From Purpureocillium takamizusanense (Eukaryota; Ascomycota; Sordariomycetes; Hypocreales; Ophiocordycipitaceae), in contig NC_063068.1 in assembly GCF_022605165.1 (NCBI RefSeq), positions 4,960,001 through 5,024,000 on the forward strand: a stretch of 64,000 nucleotides of DNA, given 5' to 3'. The notes below the pieces were generated by a model. The model ran no database searches. It was given only the letters and a program-made list of their open reading frames with translations, and was not told the origin of the DNA. Below are positions 8,732 to 20,501 of this stretch, in pieces. Numbering within the stretch: position 1 is the first letter of the stretch; each line of letters starts with the position of its first letter. A program made the translations under genes and the position numbers.

Positions 8732-11490
8732 ATGGCTCCGCCGGAGCAGCCCACGGGCGACGAGGTTTCCACAAGCCCGCCCGCCGGCCATGCTGTGGAT
8801 GCTCCCGAGACGACATCAGGCCGAGACCACAAGCCCGGGTCCGATGACCGCGCTGGCGCTCCAGAGGTGCCCCCCCAGGCCACAGCCTCTTCCCACGACG
8901 CCATTCGCCCCGTCTCCTCCACGCACGACGATGCCGACGTAGCTTCCGCGAGCGAGCCCGAGCCACGGCTGGCTGCTGCTGCTGCTGGCTCCCAGTCGCC
9001 GTCCACCATCATGCCCGCCGGCACCCGCTCGACGGACGAGGCGCCCCAAGACACCATGCTTCGTCCCTCTACACCCGTCAAGGGCAAGCAGCCCGCCACG
9101 AGCTCAGACCAGCCCTTCGATGCCATGGGCTCCTCGGTAGCCACCCTCAAGGCCTCCACGCCTACTCCCCTCAACGATGCAAACTCGCAGTTCCTCACCG
9201 CCGAGCCCTCGAGTTACATCGATCCGACGCCCGCCACACCGCGAACATCACAGCCTCCATCGCGGACTCCCTCGCATGCCAGGTCCGTTCAGTCCGACGA
9301 TGACCAATCCCCCTTCAGGTCCGACGAGGACAAGCGGTACACGAGCGAGGACGAGCAAGATGGCGGCTCGCGCTCCGAGATCCAGAGCATCATGGAGCAG
9401 TTTAGCGAAGCCGGCGGCGGCCCCGGCGAGGACGAGGTCATGAGCCCTAGGTTGGAGATCACCTCCCCCATCCTCGGCGGCACCATGCAGCACCCTCCCC
9501 GCAAATCCAGCCTCGAGCCGCTCGCCCCTTCCCTCTCCAGCCAGTTGCACGACTTCAACGCCTTGCGCTTGAGCACCTCGTCCCCCGCCGCCGTGGGTGC
9601 CGACGAACGTTCTCCGGACGAAGAGGGGCCCCCTGTCCCCCCCAAAGACGGAGCGTTTGGCACTCCTCCGCGACCCAAGGGCGAGCGCAAGGCCTCTCTC
9701 GTCGCATCCCCTGCCTCGCCCCCGCTCCAGATGCACCGCCCTCCTCCACCGGAGCCCGAGCCCGAGCCGTCTCTCCCGTTCGATTTCCACCGGTTCCTGG
9801 AGCAGCTGCGAAATAAGAAGGCCGACCCCGTGGCAAGATATCTTAAGTCGTTCTTGTCCGAGTTTGGGAAAAAGCAGTGGATGGTTCACGAGCAGGTCAA
9901 GATCATTAGCGATTTCCTGGCCTTCATCGCCAACAAGATGATGCAGTGCGAGGTTTGGAGGGATGTATCCGACGCCGAGTTCGACAATGCCCGCGAGGGT
10001 ATGGAGAAGCTGGTCATGAACAGGCTCTACACGCAGACCTTCTCCCCGGCCATTGCGCCCCCCAAGCCTATCCCCGGGGCCAAACCAAAGAAAAGAGGGG
10101 GGGATATTCCCATGGGGCCCGGCCGTCGCGGACAACACCAGGAAGACGTCGAGAGGGATGACATTCTCACACAGAAAATCAACATATACGGATGGGTCAA
10201 GGAGGACCACCTCGACATTCCGCCCGTTGGCGAGAGCGGCCGCCGCTTTCTGAAACTAGCACAACAAGGTTCGCCTAGCCCAACCAAATCTCCCCTCAGA
10301 GCTCCCAGTCTCACGCAGATCCAGAGCTTTTAAAGATCAAGTCATACAGAGCGCCGCGGGACAAGATAATCTGTGTCCTCAACTGCTCCAAGGTCATTTT
10401 TGGTGAGACGCCCGCGCCCGAGGCCCTCTCGTGAACGTTGTCGGCTCACAACATATGCAGGCCTGCTCAAGCACAACAAGTCGGACTCGTCGGCCGATTC
10501 CTTCATGCCCTTACTAATCTATGTCGTGCTGCAGTCCAATCCCGAGCACTTGGTGTCTAATGTTCAGTACATTCTGAGGTTTCGGAACCAGGAGAAGCTC
10601 GGAGGCGAGGCGGGATACTACCTGTCTTCTCTTGTAAGTATCCTTCTCCTCTACCGACGCTGGCGCTGACGAAGCGAAAGATGGGGGCAATCCAGTTCAT
10701 CGAAAACATGGACCGTTCGTCCCTGACCATTTCCGACGACGAATTTGAGAAGAATGTCGAGGCTGCCGTCTCCGCCATCGCAGAGCGGCATCAGGCCATC
10801 TCTCCCGTCATCACGCAGCAAGCCACCTTCAACGAGAAGCACCCCCTGCATCCGCCGGGGGAGTCTTTCAGCAGACCATCAACTGATAGTGCAGAGGGGG
10901 CGCCTCCTCGGCACTCAACATCCTCATACGACGGCGAATCACGGGACGACGGGGCCGCTATATCGGGAATCCTGCGGACAATTCAGAAGCCCCTATCAAC
11001 GATCGGCCGCATCTTCTCTGACGAGGGCGGCTCATCGTCGTCAACGCCAGGCAGCGCGCCTCGTTCACCTGCGCCCCCTGAGCCATCTCAGCCCCATGCG
11101 CGACATCATCGGGAAGAGGGCGGAGAGGAGGCCCGGCGACACGCGTCGGGCCGGCACGTGCTTTCGGCCGAGGAAGCGGCTGCCAGACAGGCCAGCGCCG
11201 AGGTCGCCGAGGCGCAGCGGCTACAGCGCGCTGAGCACGCCAATGTCGTCGAGACGCTGTCGGGCATGTTTCCGGATCTGGACCGCGAGATCATTAGCGA
11301 CGTGGTTTACCAGAAGGAGGGAAGGTGAGTTCCATGTCTCCTTTTCCCGTCCCCCGTTTGCCTCACCAGCCTGTTATCCTCCCCTCCCTTATGGCCCTAG
11401 CATAACCCGGCCACACGTCTGATTTGGAAGCTGACGCGCCGTCGTAGGGTTGGCTTGGCCGTCGACGCTTGTCTTGCATTATCCACATAG
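8732..11490 (+). CDS. vps9: VPS9-domain guanine nucleotide exchange factor with CUE domain (Vps9-like)
   Basis: Activator of Rab5/Vps21-type GTPases in endosomal and vacuolar sorting. Five exons fit: 8732-10268, 10319-10402, 10461-10633, 10681-11324 and 11448-11490, giving 826 aa. The start is the first ATG; the frame is open upstream but only through non-ATG codons. Residues 1-340 are low-complexity and Ser/Pro/acid-rich. A helical region begins at LPFDFHRFLEQLRNKK (about 348). The VPS9 domain follows, with PRDKIICVLNCSKVIFGLL, the SADSFMPLLIYVVL block holding the conserved Asp, and LGGEAGYYLSSL with the conserved Tyr. The C-terminus (about 784-826) is a ubiquitin-binding CUE domain with the MFPDLD motif, completed by the last small exon. 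This matches yeast Vps9 domain order, with a longer N-terminus. The gene converges on the FLC-like gene. Confidence 0.93.
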
Positions 11491-12148
11491 ACGTCTCTCT
11501 CCCTCGGGGGGTCCGGACGGGAGGAGCCATGGCCGTCAGCAGGTTTCTTCGACCGATTTGATTAGATAGCATTGCGTCAGGGGCGGAGGCCCCCTTTGCA
11601 GATACCAAGCAGATGCAGCAGCATATAGTCAGTCCATACGGAAACTTTCTTGCACGTGCTTTCTCTCTCATCATAGCACTCTCATGGTTGCCTTTGCTCC
11701 AAACGGGCTGCGGCGTGACTGTCGCTGTCCACGAGGTGTCTCATGAGAAGAAGGATCGCGCACGTCTTCGACCAAGCAGCAGTCTTGAATACGTCTTGAA
11801 TACCTTCTTCTAAGTTTAAATCCTGTTGCAGAAGACATGGTCGCGCCAAACCGCCCCTGTCCCGCACTCCACAAATAGGTTGCAAGCTCCTAGGTCAAAT
11901 GCCACAAGCAGTCCCGTGTATTTCCTTTCCCTCCTTCCCGCAATGCAAAAGCTCGATATTCCAACCCAACCAACTAAAAACGCTGACGATCAGGCGGGGG
12001 GTATGATGCAAGTGAACGAATGTATGAATGAATGAATGAATGACTGATCGGCAGCTCCGCTCGCCCGCTCGCTTGCGCTCTCCCCCTCTCTCTGTGCGTG
12101 TGTGTGCGCGTGTGCGTCTCGACGACGGACCCCATAACAAGCCCCTAC
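11491..12148. other. Convergent spacer, VPS9 / FLC-like gene
   Basis: 3' flanks of two convergent genes. It contains a GAAT/ATGA tetranucleotide repeat (12023-12042) and CT/TG-rich low-complexity sequence at about 12075-12118. No gene is supported. Confidence 0.6.
12023..12042. repeat. GAAT tetranucleotide repeat
   Basis: About five copies of a GAAT/AATG unit in the 3' flank between convergent genes. Confidence 0.85.
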
Positions 12149-14511
12149 CTACCCTCTGTATCCTCCGTTTCCGTACCCGCCGTATCCATTATCGTACGCC
12201 CTGCCGTACACGCCCGGGTATTCCCTCTCGACTGTCGGCAGCAGCGGCTGCCGGCCCCCCAGGGCTATTGGCGCGGCGCCGTCGAGGAGCGTCTGCGTGT
12301 CGTGCGGTCTCGTCGGCGTAAGGGGCCGGTACAGCGGCCCGCCCGATGGCGCTGGGGGCGGTTGCAACCCATCCCGCAGGGGGTAGAAGCGCCCGGGGTC
12401 GCCGTTTCCGAGCGGCGATTTCTCCTTGAAGTCTCTGCCAGCCGTGACTGGAAACATGGATCCTTGCGTGTCGGGCTTGGGGCGATCGAGCAGCAGGGAG
12501 TTGCGCGCGTCGAGGGGAGTGAGGTTGTCCATGTCGCGCTGGATGGCCTCTGTGGATGGGATGGCATGTCAGTAACGGTTCGGGCTCGACCTATCAGGCG
12601 GCAGTGATTGAACTCACCCATCTCCTTTCTGCGTTTGCGGTGCGGATTAGCTTTGCAGCAAGCATTGATGGCGTTCCAAGCAATGAGGATGGCCAAGACG
12701 CCCGTCAGGGCCGACTGGACAGCGATCAAGGCGACGCCGGCCACCGTCTGCGTGGTCTGCCGGATGCCAAACTCCTCGACGAAGATGAGAATGCACGCGA
12801 CCGACAGAACGCGGACGACGGCAATGACAATGTTAATGATGTTGCCAGACTTTCGCTCGTAGGGCCTGCTCCAGAGGAGCATGATGAGCATCAGACCCTC
12901 AATGACCAGCTGCGCTATAGTCTGAGCCAAGCCGTGGCCGTCCGCGACGGCCAGCGCACAACCCTTGACAAACATGTAGACAATAGCGGGCACAAACACC
13001 CACCAATAGTCCTTCTTGTAAGACTCGTAGAAGAGCGAGTACTTGACCCAGATCTTCTTGTCCTCGTACAGCCCACTGGCGTCGCCTTCTGCTTCCTTGA
13101 GCTTGCTGGCCACAATCCAGATTTTCCACGAGAAAAAAGCCAGGATTCCAGTGAAGATGGCCAGCGTAACTCCGGCGAGGGTCTTTGCGGCCCACGAGTC
13201 GCCATGCGTGAACTGGAATATACAGTAAAGCACCCAGATGCCGTACAAGATGAGAATTAGTGAGGTGATGGTGCGGGCGATGGAGCCCCAGTAATGTTTG
13301 CGGAAGCCGGTGAGTGATTGGGGAAAGCTTCCAAACAGTGCCCAGAGCTCCAGGATAACCTTGACCAGCAGGATGCCGACGGCAATGGCGGCGATGACGA
13401 TGGCCACGACAAGAAGGGCGGTCATGAACACGTCCGACTTGGGGACAGTGAGCCGCTCGGCGTAGGCCTGGAGTCCCTTGACGGTATGCTGGAAATTGGT
13501 CGACGTCTCGGCGGACTTGTCGTTGTTGGCCGGGCTCGACTTGTTGACCGACGTCTCGATCTCGCGGACCACCAGGGTGGCAAGCTCACCCATGGCTCTC
13601 TTGAACTTGAAGAAGCCCTGGTTGGGACTGACGGTTGAGCCGTCCGGGTAGATCAATGTCGCATTCTTGAGGAACTCGACATTGTCCTCGGTCAGGTTGC
13701 CGCCGGTCTTAGCGCGGAAGCTATCGATGGAGGACTGCAGGCCAGCCCAAGGAATCAAGCCGGTAGAAAAGGCAAAGTTCTTGGCGAAGCTGCGGTAGAT
13801 GGGAGGGTAGTTGACGGACAGCATGCCGTTCATGGCCATGCCCTGGAACCAACCCGCGACTTCGGTGAAGCTGGGAGAGACTGTACCGGCTCCGGCCCCT
13901 GAAGCGGCACCGCCTCCGGACAGCACGGCGCCAACGGCGGAGACGCCCGTCACCAGCAAAGCAGCGCCGGCAACTCCAGCGGCAACGTACTGCACCGCCG
14001 GAACGTTGGCGGTCTTGCCGTTGGACACCTGGGATTGGATGCAGGCGACCTTGTTGCCGCCATCGAGGCTTAGCAGTTGAAGGGTCGCTTGAGCCGCGAT
14101 ATCGGGAACCTGGAAGGCGATGCTGGGGACCATGTCGGCGAACTGAGGGGGAATTTGCTGGTTCCCACGGGCGGCAAAGGTGCCAGCTGGCACGGGGCAC
14201 AGCTGCTGGACAAAGGTGCCCTTGTCGCATGGATTGAACTTGTTGGAGTACACTTGGTTTCCGTAGGCGGTCACGTTGAGAAGGGCGGTGACGTTTTGCT
14301 CCTTGGCGCTGGAGCCGGCGACATCGAATATGACGGTCTTGTTGTCATTGTTGTATCTGATGTCGACCTTGTCGACCTTTATGGTGGAGTCGTGGCCGCA
14401 GTCACTGAAACCGTCCGTTTTGAGGATCTGACCTGCCCATGCGTGGGATGCCAGGGTTCCAGCAATGATCGACCCTTTCCAGAAACTCCAACCCGAGCGT
14501 GAGTGACCCAT
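12149..14511 (-). CDS. TRP-like/flavin-carrier (FLC) family membrane protein with ML-like domain
   Basis: A polytopic membrane protein of the fungal FLC/TRP-like (Pkd2-related) family. Two exons, 14511-12618 and 12549-12149, joined by a 68-bp GT-AG intron, give 764 aa. The ATG at 14511 is chosen because it is the first ATG and begins a secretion signal (SFWKGSIIAGTLASHAWA); the frame upstream opens only with GTG. The lumenal ML-like domain (about 28-180) starts ILKTDGFSDCGHDSTIKVDKV and has paired cysteines. A first hydrophobic segment lies at about 195-225, then at least eight more from about 390 to 640, with the family segment KKDYWWVFVPAIVYMFVKG. The C-terminal tail is Pro/Gly/Tyr-rich and cytoplasmic by prediction. 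Yeast Flc proteins act in FAD import into the ER, calcium homeostasis and wall maintenance. The exact role here is inference from family. Confidence 0.9.
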
Positions 14512-15066
14512 ATTTGCGCAGATTGGCTGAAGACTGAAAAGAAGGCCGGAAGGCGTTTTTTCGGCGGCCACGAATCGCAGTCTCGATGAATCGCAGGGCC
14601 GTGCAAGCGCCGAAAAGGCCGGTCGTGTGCTAGACTGGCGTCATGTACAAGCGATGTCCAGGAGAGCTGCCTCAAGTCAGAAGTTTTGGGCGATAAGATT
14701 TGCGAGTGGCGATGAAATCTGGTTCAAAAAATGAGGTAGCCGAGTCGCCGCGTGGGAATTCCGTCATGGAAGAGAAGCCAAGTGAAGGAGACAAAGACTG
14801 GTGTGCCCTCAGGGCGAAGAAGGGAGACAAGGAAGGACCGAGGATCAACCTGGCCGTGAAGAAGAGGCAACAAAGGAGAGGAACAAGACGCGCGAAAGGG
14901 AGGGGAAAAGGACAGACAGAAGAAACGGCGGGCGCGTTTCGTCTATCTGTTGCAAATGGCAAAAATGGGCGGCAAAACCCAAAGACGAGAGGAGGACGAG
15001 GAGGAGGAGACGGCGGCAGCAGACGACGGGCAGCGCCTGTTGTTGCACTCGTGTGGGCTGGGCGCA

Positions 15067-15105
15067 GTGGGTGGTGGTGGTGGTAGTGGTGGTGGTGGTG
15101 GTGGT
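15067..15105. repeat. TGG trinucleotide repeat
   Basis: A near-perfect TGG run with one TAG interruption, in the 5' flank of the FLC-like gene. Confidence 0.9.
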
Positions 15106-15330
15106 TGGCGGACTAGCCAGTGAGCGCCGCTCAGGGGGTGTCAATGTGAAACGGCCGACCTCGACGTCGACGGTGGCGAGTAAGTGAGCGAGCGACGACG
15201 AACGATTGGCGTGTGGCCGGCCCCGTCTGTTGGCTTTATCGAGCGTATTGTTCTCGACTTCTCTATTTCTTCTCTCCAACTTTTGGTGAGGTGTGATGTG
15301 GGTGTGAAGGAGAAGGAGAGAGCGCGAGTA

Positions 15331-15361
15331 TGTGTGTGTGCGTGTGTGTGTGTGTGTGTGG
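15331..15361. repeat. TG dinucleotide repeat
   Basis: About 15 TG units with one CG interruption, non-coding. Confidence 0.9.
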
Positions 15362-17690
15362 TACAGTATACATGAGGGACGTTCAAAAGGAGAGTCGCGC
15401 ACCAGCGCCAGAAAGATCCCGAGGCATTCATCCATCCATCCACGGCATGGCATCGTGGGTCCGTCGTGTTCCTCACCCCCCCGACAAAGCGGCGAAGCTG
15501 GCCCGCGATGGGGGACCCCGGCAGACACGGCGGGCCAGGCAGCGATGCCTGTCTACCTACCTACCTTGGCCGGCCCGTCAAAAAGAAAGAACACCGACGC
15601 CCGGGGGCCTGGAGCCGGGCGGATGAGGGCAAGGGACCGGTTACTAAGGGGGAACAAGACAACCTAAGCACCTAAGCAAGCAGGGCAGGCTGGCAATACA
15701 ACCACGACGGCGGAGACTCGACCGGGAGGCCCCTGTGCCGCGCGCCCCTAGAATAGAAGCCTGCCAAGGAATCAAGAGATGCGTGGCCAAGGAAGGCGCT
15801 CGCAAGGCAAGGTACCTTGCTTTACGCAAGGTAAGTCGATGAACATGTAGATGCAGATTAACATGGATTGCTACATCACATCGTGGCCCTCTCGCTGCAC
15901 AGCCTCGCTCCTGCCCTGTTCTGTCGCCAAGACGACTCTTTCCCTTGATCCTGATATTGGGCTCCGGAGTCCGGCGTCCGGACTCCCACCCAGCCAATTT
16001 GCCACGCTGTAGGTACCCGACTCTGTTCACAAGCTACTAGACCTGTACCTCAGTACAGCAAAGTACCTAACCTACCTACGAAGCAGGTAGAATGCTCAAT
16101 ATATCTGCAGCATCTACCAAGGTACGGAGTACTGGTAGCATGACAAGGTGCCTCCCGCGATTGCACCAGGTACTCGGTCTGGTACGAGGTGCGGTGCCGC
16201 GCGGTATCCACCCAAGCAAGAAGCAGCAGCATCAATCCGAGCCCCCCCCCCGGGTGGCCCCTCCGATCTCCACCAGCGTTCCCGGCAGCTCATTCCCATC
16301 CATGCTCCAATCTCCAATATCCATCCAAGCTGTTTATAGCATCGCTTGGGGAGGCAGCACGCAATCCACGGAGTTGACCTGATGATCGCGACGAGGGCGT
16401 CGGTGCAGGAAAAGACGGCCTCGCTTGCTTGCTCCATCCGCGCAGGTAGTATCAGGCGGCACTTGGTGCACGGAGAGAGAAAAAAAGATCCGATTCGTGA
16501 GCGCTTCTTCGAGAGTCCAGTCCCTCCTGAACTTGAGGGACACACACCCCCCCACCCCACCCCACCAACCCCAGACCCCCGCGTCCGCTCCCCCTGATTG
16601 GTGGCCTGTGGTTGTCTGGCAAGAGCTCTGAAACGACACCCAAACCCCCAATCAACACCTCACCTCCTATTGATTACTTTAGTAGGATGGTAGGTTGGTG
16701 GTAGTACGGAGTAGGCACAATGAACGACTCAGGCCCTCTCTCATTCTTCTCTCCACCCCTCCCAACTCCGGCTTTGAGAGGCAGCCAGGCTCCAGTCAAG
16801 CAAGCCAACCAACCCGCCTGCTCAAGGTCACCGGTCGTCGCCGCCCCCTTCGCCTTACTCGTACAGTCATGCTCAATTGACATTCTTGCTCGTTACGGGG
16901 CCATGGCTGGACGGATGCGGCGCAGCCTGTAGGTAGATACACTCGCAAGGAGGTGGACTCATATAAAACGGAGTGCTGCGCACATCAAATACAGTATTGT
17001 AGCACAGGTCCGGATCAGAGTGGAATGAACGAAAGGTACTCGACTCTCACACGATAACGGCGACGACGCCTAACCCCCTTGCTTCGTACAACCCACGTAC
17101 AACAGACGGAACGCATCCCGTTGTCGACTTTGTTTTTCAACAGGCGACGCACGCCCGTCACCGCCGCCAGGCTCAGGTGAGGCGTCTGGTACAGTCTATG
17201 CATGCAAGCCTCCCGTTGCCGTTGCCGTCGAACAATTCCGCGCCCTGCGTTCCCGGCGTCGCGGTTCCCCGCCGCCGGGTGATCAGCGAACGACATCCTT
17301 CTTCCCCTCTCCCCCCCTGGCCCGCTCGCGCACACACCATCCACCCCCCCTTGCCCGCGTCTGTGTGCCCGAAACCCAGCGATGCAGAGCAGACCCCCCT
17401 CCTTTCTCTTTCGACCGTTCAAGGACGAACCTTTCACCTTCGGGTCTTCCTCCCTCCGTTCCTTGTCCCGAGCTTTGCTGCTGCTTGGAACTGAACCAAG
17501 CAGGCGAATACTTGATACTGTACTTCTGACGTGTAGTTACGTGCCTTCACGAGTACCTAATGATGAAGGAACCCGAGGATGAGATCATCGGAATGCATGC
17601 ACAGCCACACGCTGTCGGAGACATGTGCCGTCTTTGACTTGAAATCCCCTTTATTGAACACAAGGGCCCCCAGAACTGTAGACCTGTAAT

Positions 17691-17708
17691 ACTTTACCGT
17701 AGTAAAGT
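17691..17708. repeat. Short perfect inverted repeat
   Basis: ACTTTAC and its exact complement GTAAAGT are separated by four bases (CGTA). It could form a 7-bp hairpin; no run of T follows, so it is not called a terminator. Confidence 0.7.
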
Positions 17709-18547
17709 GCCTGGGTACCTGCCTAGTACCTCCGCGAGGCAGGACGCCCGCTCACCGACTCACCATATACAGAGGTACTTCGTATCCCTGCTAGATTTCT
17801 AGCCTCAATCTCGCTCGCCGCAGTCGGCAAATTCGCAGCACCGCCTCCCTTGGTAGTACCTGGCAAAGGCGAGCAAAGGGGGTGCCCAGAGTGAAATGCT
17901 GCTTCCTCCGCTCTCCGGGTATCGAGTTATTCCAGTAGTCTCTGCCTAACTTGATAGGTAAATCAATTCTTACGTAGTGCATTAGTAGGTACCACCCCGC
18001 GTTAATGAGGCGGATGGCGTTGTTGTGTGGCCGTCTTCCCGCGTGTGGTGTGTTCCTTCCTTAGCGGACATCCTTGAAGGAAGGAGCTGTTGCGTGTTGT
18101 TGCCTCACGTCCTTGATATTCACAAATCACAATGCCTGAGGCAAACGCTACGCGTCGCTCGCGATTTGCGCCGAACCATCGAAAGTGAAAACCCTGTCAT
18201 TCTGGCGAGCGTTATTGCACACAGGCGGGCTACAACTTACTAGTTAGTATTCAAAATGGCTGACGAGCCTCAGCATCGAGGTCGGAGGCAGAGCGTGAGC
18301 CCACAGTGACCAAGCAGCTGGGTGGACGCGGCCTTGACGGGGTCGGCTTGTGCCCCACCTTCCGCCTTGAGTCGGCCCGCGCCCGCATATTTTCCCCTCC
18401 GTCATCCCCGTCCCTTCTCCGTTGTCAAAGTCCGGACCCGACCGCACGCACCCGCTGGCGCCACGGGCCTTCTGTCTTTGATGAGTCCCTTGCTCGGCTT
18501 TCACATTCAGTCTTTCTCTCGCCCGTTGGGACTCAAGAAGCCTCACC

Positions 18548-20426
18548 ATGACGCCCCCCCACGTCGTCACGCTGGACAACTTGTCCACACAGCTACAACC
18601 ATGGCGACCGGACGACGACAGCCACCTCTACGCAATTGTTGACATGGGGAGGTCAGTTAAACGTTTCTTGGGAGCCCTTTATCTCATTAACAGGGGCGCT
18701 GATCGACTTTAGCAATGGCATTCGCTTCTCCATCACATCCTTGGCCCCTCCAACAACACGCCTGCTCGTCCCGGTCTACTCTGCTCGCGCAGCCATTTCC
18801 TTGTTTGACGCGCTGACACCGTCGCCTTCGGGACTGGTCTTTCCGTCTGAGACAATGGATGCTGTCGGGTCCGCGCTCTCTCGGTTCCATCAGATCGCTC
18901 TCCTCCATGGCGTTCCACCCTCCCAGATCCTCATATTGGCCACAGAGGCAATGCGCCGCGCCGCCAACGCTTCGCAGATGCTCACCTCCATTGCCAAGGC
19001 GACTGATGGCTTAGCTGTCCAGATCCTCGACCCGTCTGTCGAGACCCTTTTCGGCGCCGTCATGGGATCAAGGAGCGGACTGGTTGATGTAAAGGGTGGA
19101 GCCCTGTTCCTCGACCTGGGCGGTGGCAGTGTACAAATGACTTGGGTCGATACAAGCCAAGCCCACTATGAACTTCATGCCGCCCTGGCTGGCGAGAGTC
19201 TGCCTTATGGAGCCGCAAAACTGACACGGGTGCTCGAGGAACAACCTCCCGAGATCCATCAAGCCGAAATCGGTACCCTGGAAGAGGGCATCGACTGCAT
19301 ATACGCAAACCTGTGCTCCAGGTTCCCCGCCCTGCAGGCCATCAAATCCGCACATGATAGAGGAGAGAGCGCCAGCGTTGACGTTTACATGTGTGGAGGG
19401 GGCTTTCGAGGCTACGGAAGCATGCTGATGCACAACGACCCCATTTCCCCGTATCCGATCAGCTCCATCAACTCCTACTCCGTGTCAGGACGAGTGTTCA
19501 GGCAGACTTCCGAGATGAGACGGCTCAACCGAGAATACGACGGCAAAATCTTTGGCATGTCAAAGAGGCGGCGCCGACAGTTCCCTGCCATCGCCACCGT
19601 CATTGAGGCATTCATTGCAGCTGTCCCTAACATTGGTAGGGTGACGTTCTGTGGAGGCTCAAACAGGCAAGGGGTCCTGATGATGAAGCTGCCACCGGAA
19701 GTTCGGGAGAGTAACCCTCTCGATGTTCTGGCCCAAGTTTCGGAGCAGGAGAGGCCCATGTTCGACGCCGTCCTGCGCCTGCTTCAGGCGGCCTTGCCTG
19801 ATATGCACCCTACCACACCCACTCCGATCTCGCTAGGCTTGGGCCCACTGTTGATTCGACGCATCTGGGATCGTTGCGGCTATGATAGCAACACGAATGC
19901 CTCATTTGCTTTGCATGATGCGGTCACGCGCAATCCTGATTGCCCAGGCCTCACCCACCTCACGCGAGCCATCCTTGGCCTAGCAGTTTGCGCTAGATGG
20001 GGCACAGGTGTTGGGCCCGCAGATGAGCAGCTTTTCATGGGTCTGCGTCGGATTGCCGACGATCATGACAGAGATGCTTCGTTCTGGGCATTATACCTGG
20101 GGGCCGTCTGCGGCGTTCTTGCCAACATCTTTCCCGTCATGCCCCAGGAGCCAGAACAGCTTCTAAGCGCAATCACGTACGGCCTCTTCAATCATTCAGC
20201 ACTTTCCGAATTTCTGCTAACTCTGATTCGTCACAGTTTTCATGCGGTTGTTGAACCGGGCAAAAGCAGCAAAAGGGACAAGGTTTTTCTGAGCATGGGC
20301 CTTGCGTCCAAGTATCAAGGAAACGTCGACCCAGAGGCACTCGCGGACGGGTTTCAGTCTGCTTTGAGCAACAAGGGAGACAAAACGCAATTCAAGACAT
20401 CTTTTAGGGCCACATCGCTGTCATGA
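18548..20426 (+). CDS. rtg2: Ppx/GppA-type phosphatase, retrograde regulator Rtg2-like
   Basis: Two exons, 18548-18651 and 18713-20426, separated by a 61-bp GT-AG intron, give 605 aa. The intron splits the phosphate-loop motif DMGSNGIRFS (about 33-42). A second nucleotide-binding motif, LFLDLGGGSVQMTW, lies at about 165-178. TEAMRRAANA and PYGAAKL, also typical of the exopolyphosphatase/pppGpp phosphatase actin-like fold, are present. Yeast Rtg2 has this domain plus a long C-terminal half and relays mitochondrial dysfunction to the nucleus via Rtg1/Rtg3; the length here agrees. Whether the protein hydrolyses polyphosphate or acts as a sensor cannot be told from sequence. It converges on the Zn2Cys6 gene with 75 bp between stop codons. 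Confidence 0.9.
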
Positions 20427-20501
20427 TCTCATGACCTCATTAGATTCGAATCCTCCCCAGTGCGTCACCGTAGACGCATCGCCCACATCTTGTCCCGGAA
20501 C

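Larger units (their letters stand above)
14512..18547. other. 4-kb gene-free divergent region, FLC-like / Rtg2-like gene
   Basis: No gene could be supported. It contains a TGG repeat (15067-15105), a TG repeat (15331-15361), several GTAC-centred palindromes (for example 15807-15820), TACGGAGTA words (16123-16133, 16705-16713), an inverted repeat at 17691-17708 and a TATAAAA at about 16963. Candidate open frames are low-complexity and differ between strands without a consistent coding signal. Confidence 0.6.

Noticed and set aside
9248..10210. Minus-strand 320-codon frame opposite the VPS9 gene
   Set aside because: Shadow of the VPS9 coding exon; no independent signal.
20434..20452. GATTCGAATCC resembling a tRNA B box
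   Set aside because: No A box, no acceptor stem or cloverleaf could be drawn around it; it lies in the 75-bp gap between two convergent genes.
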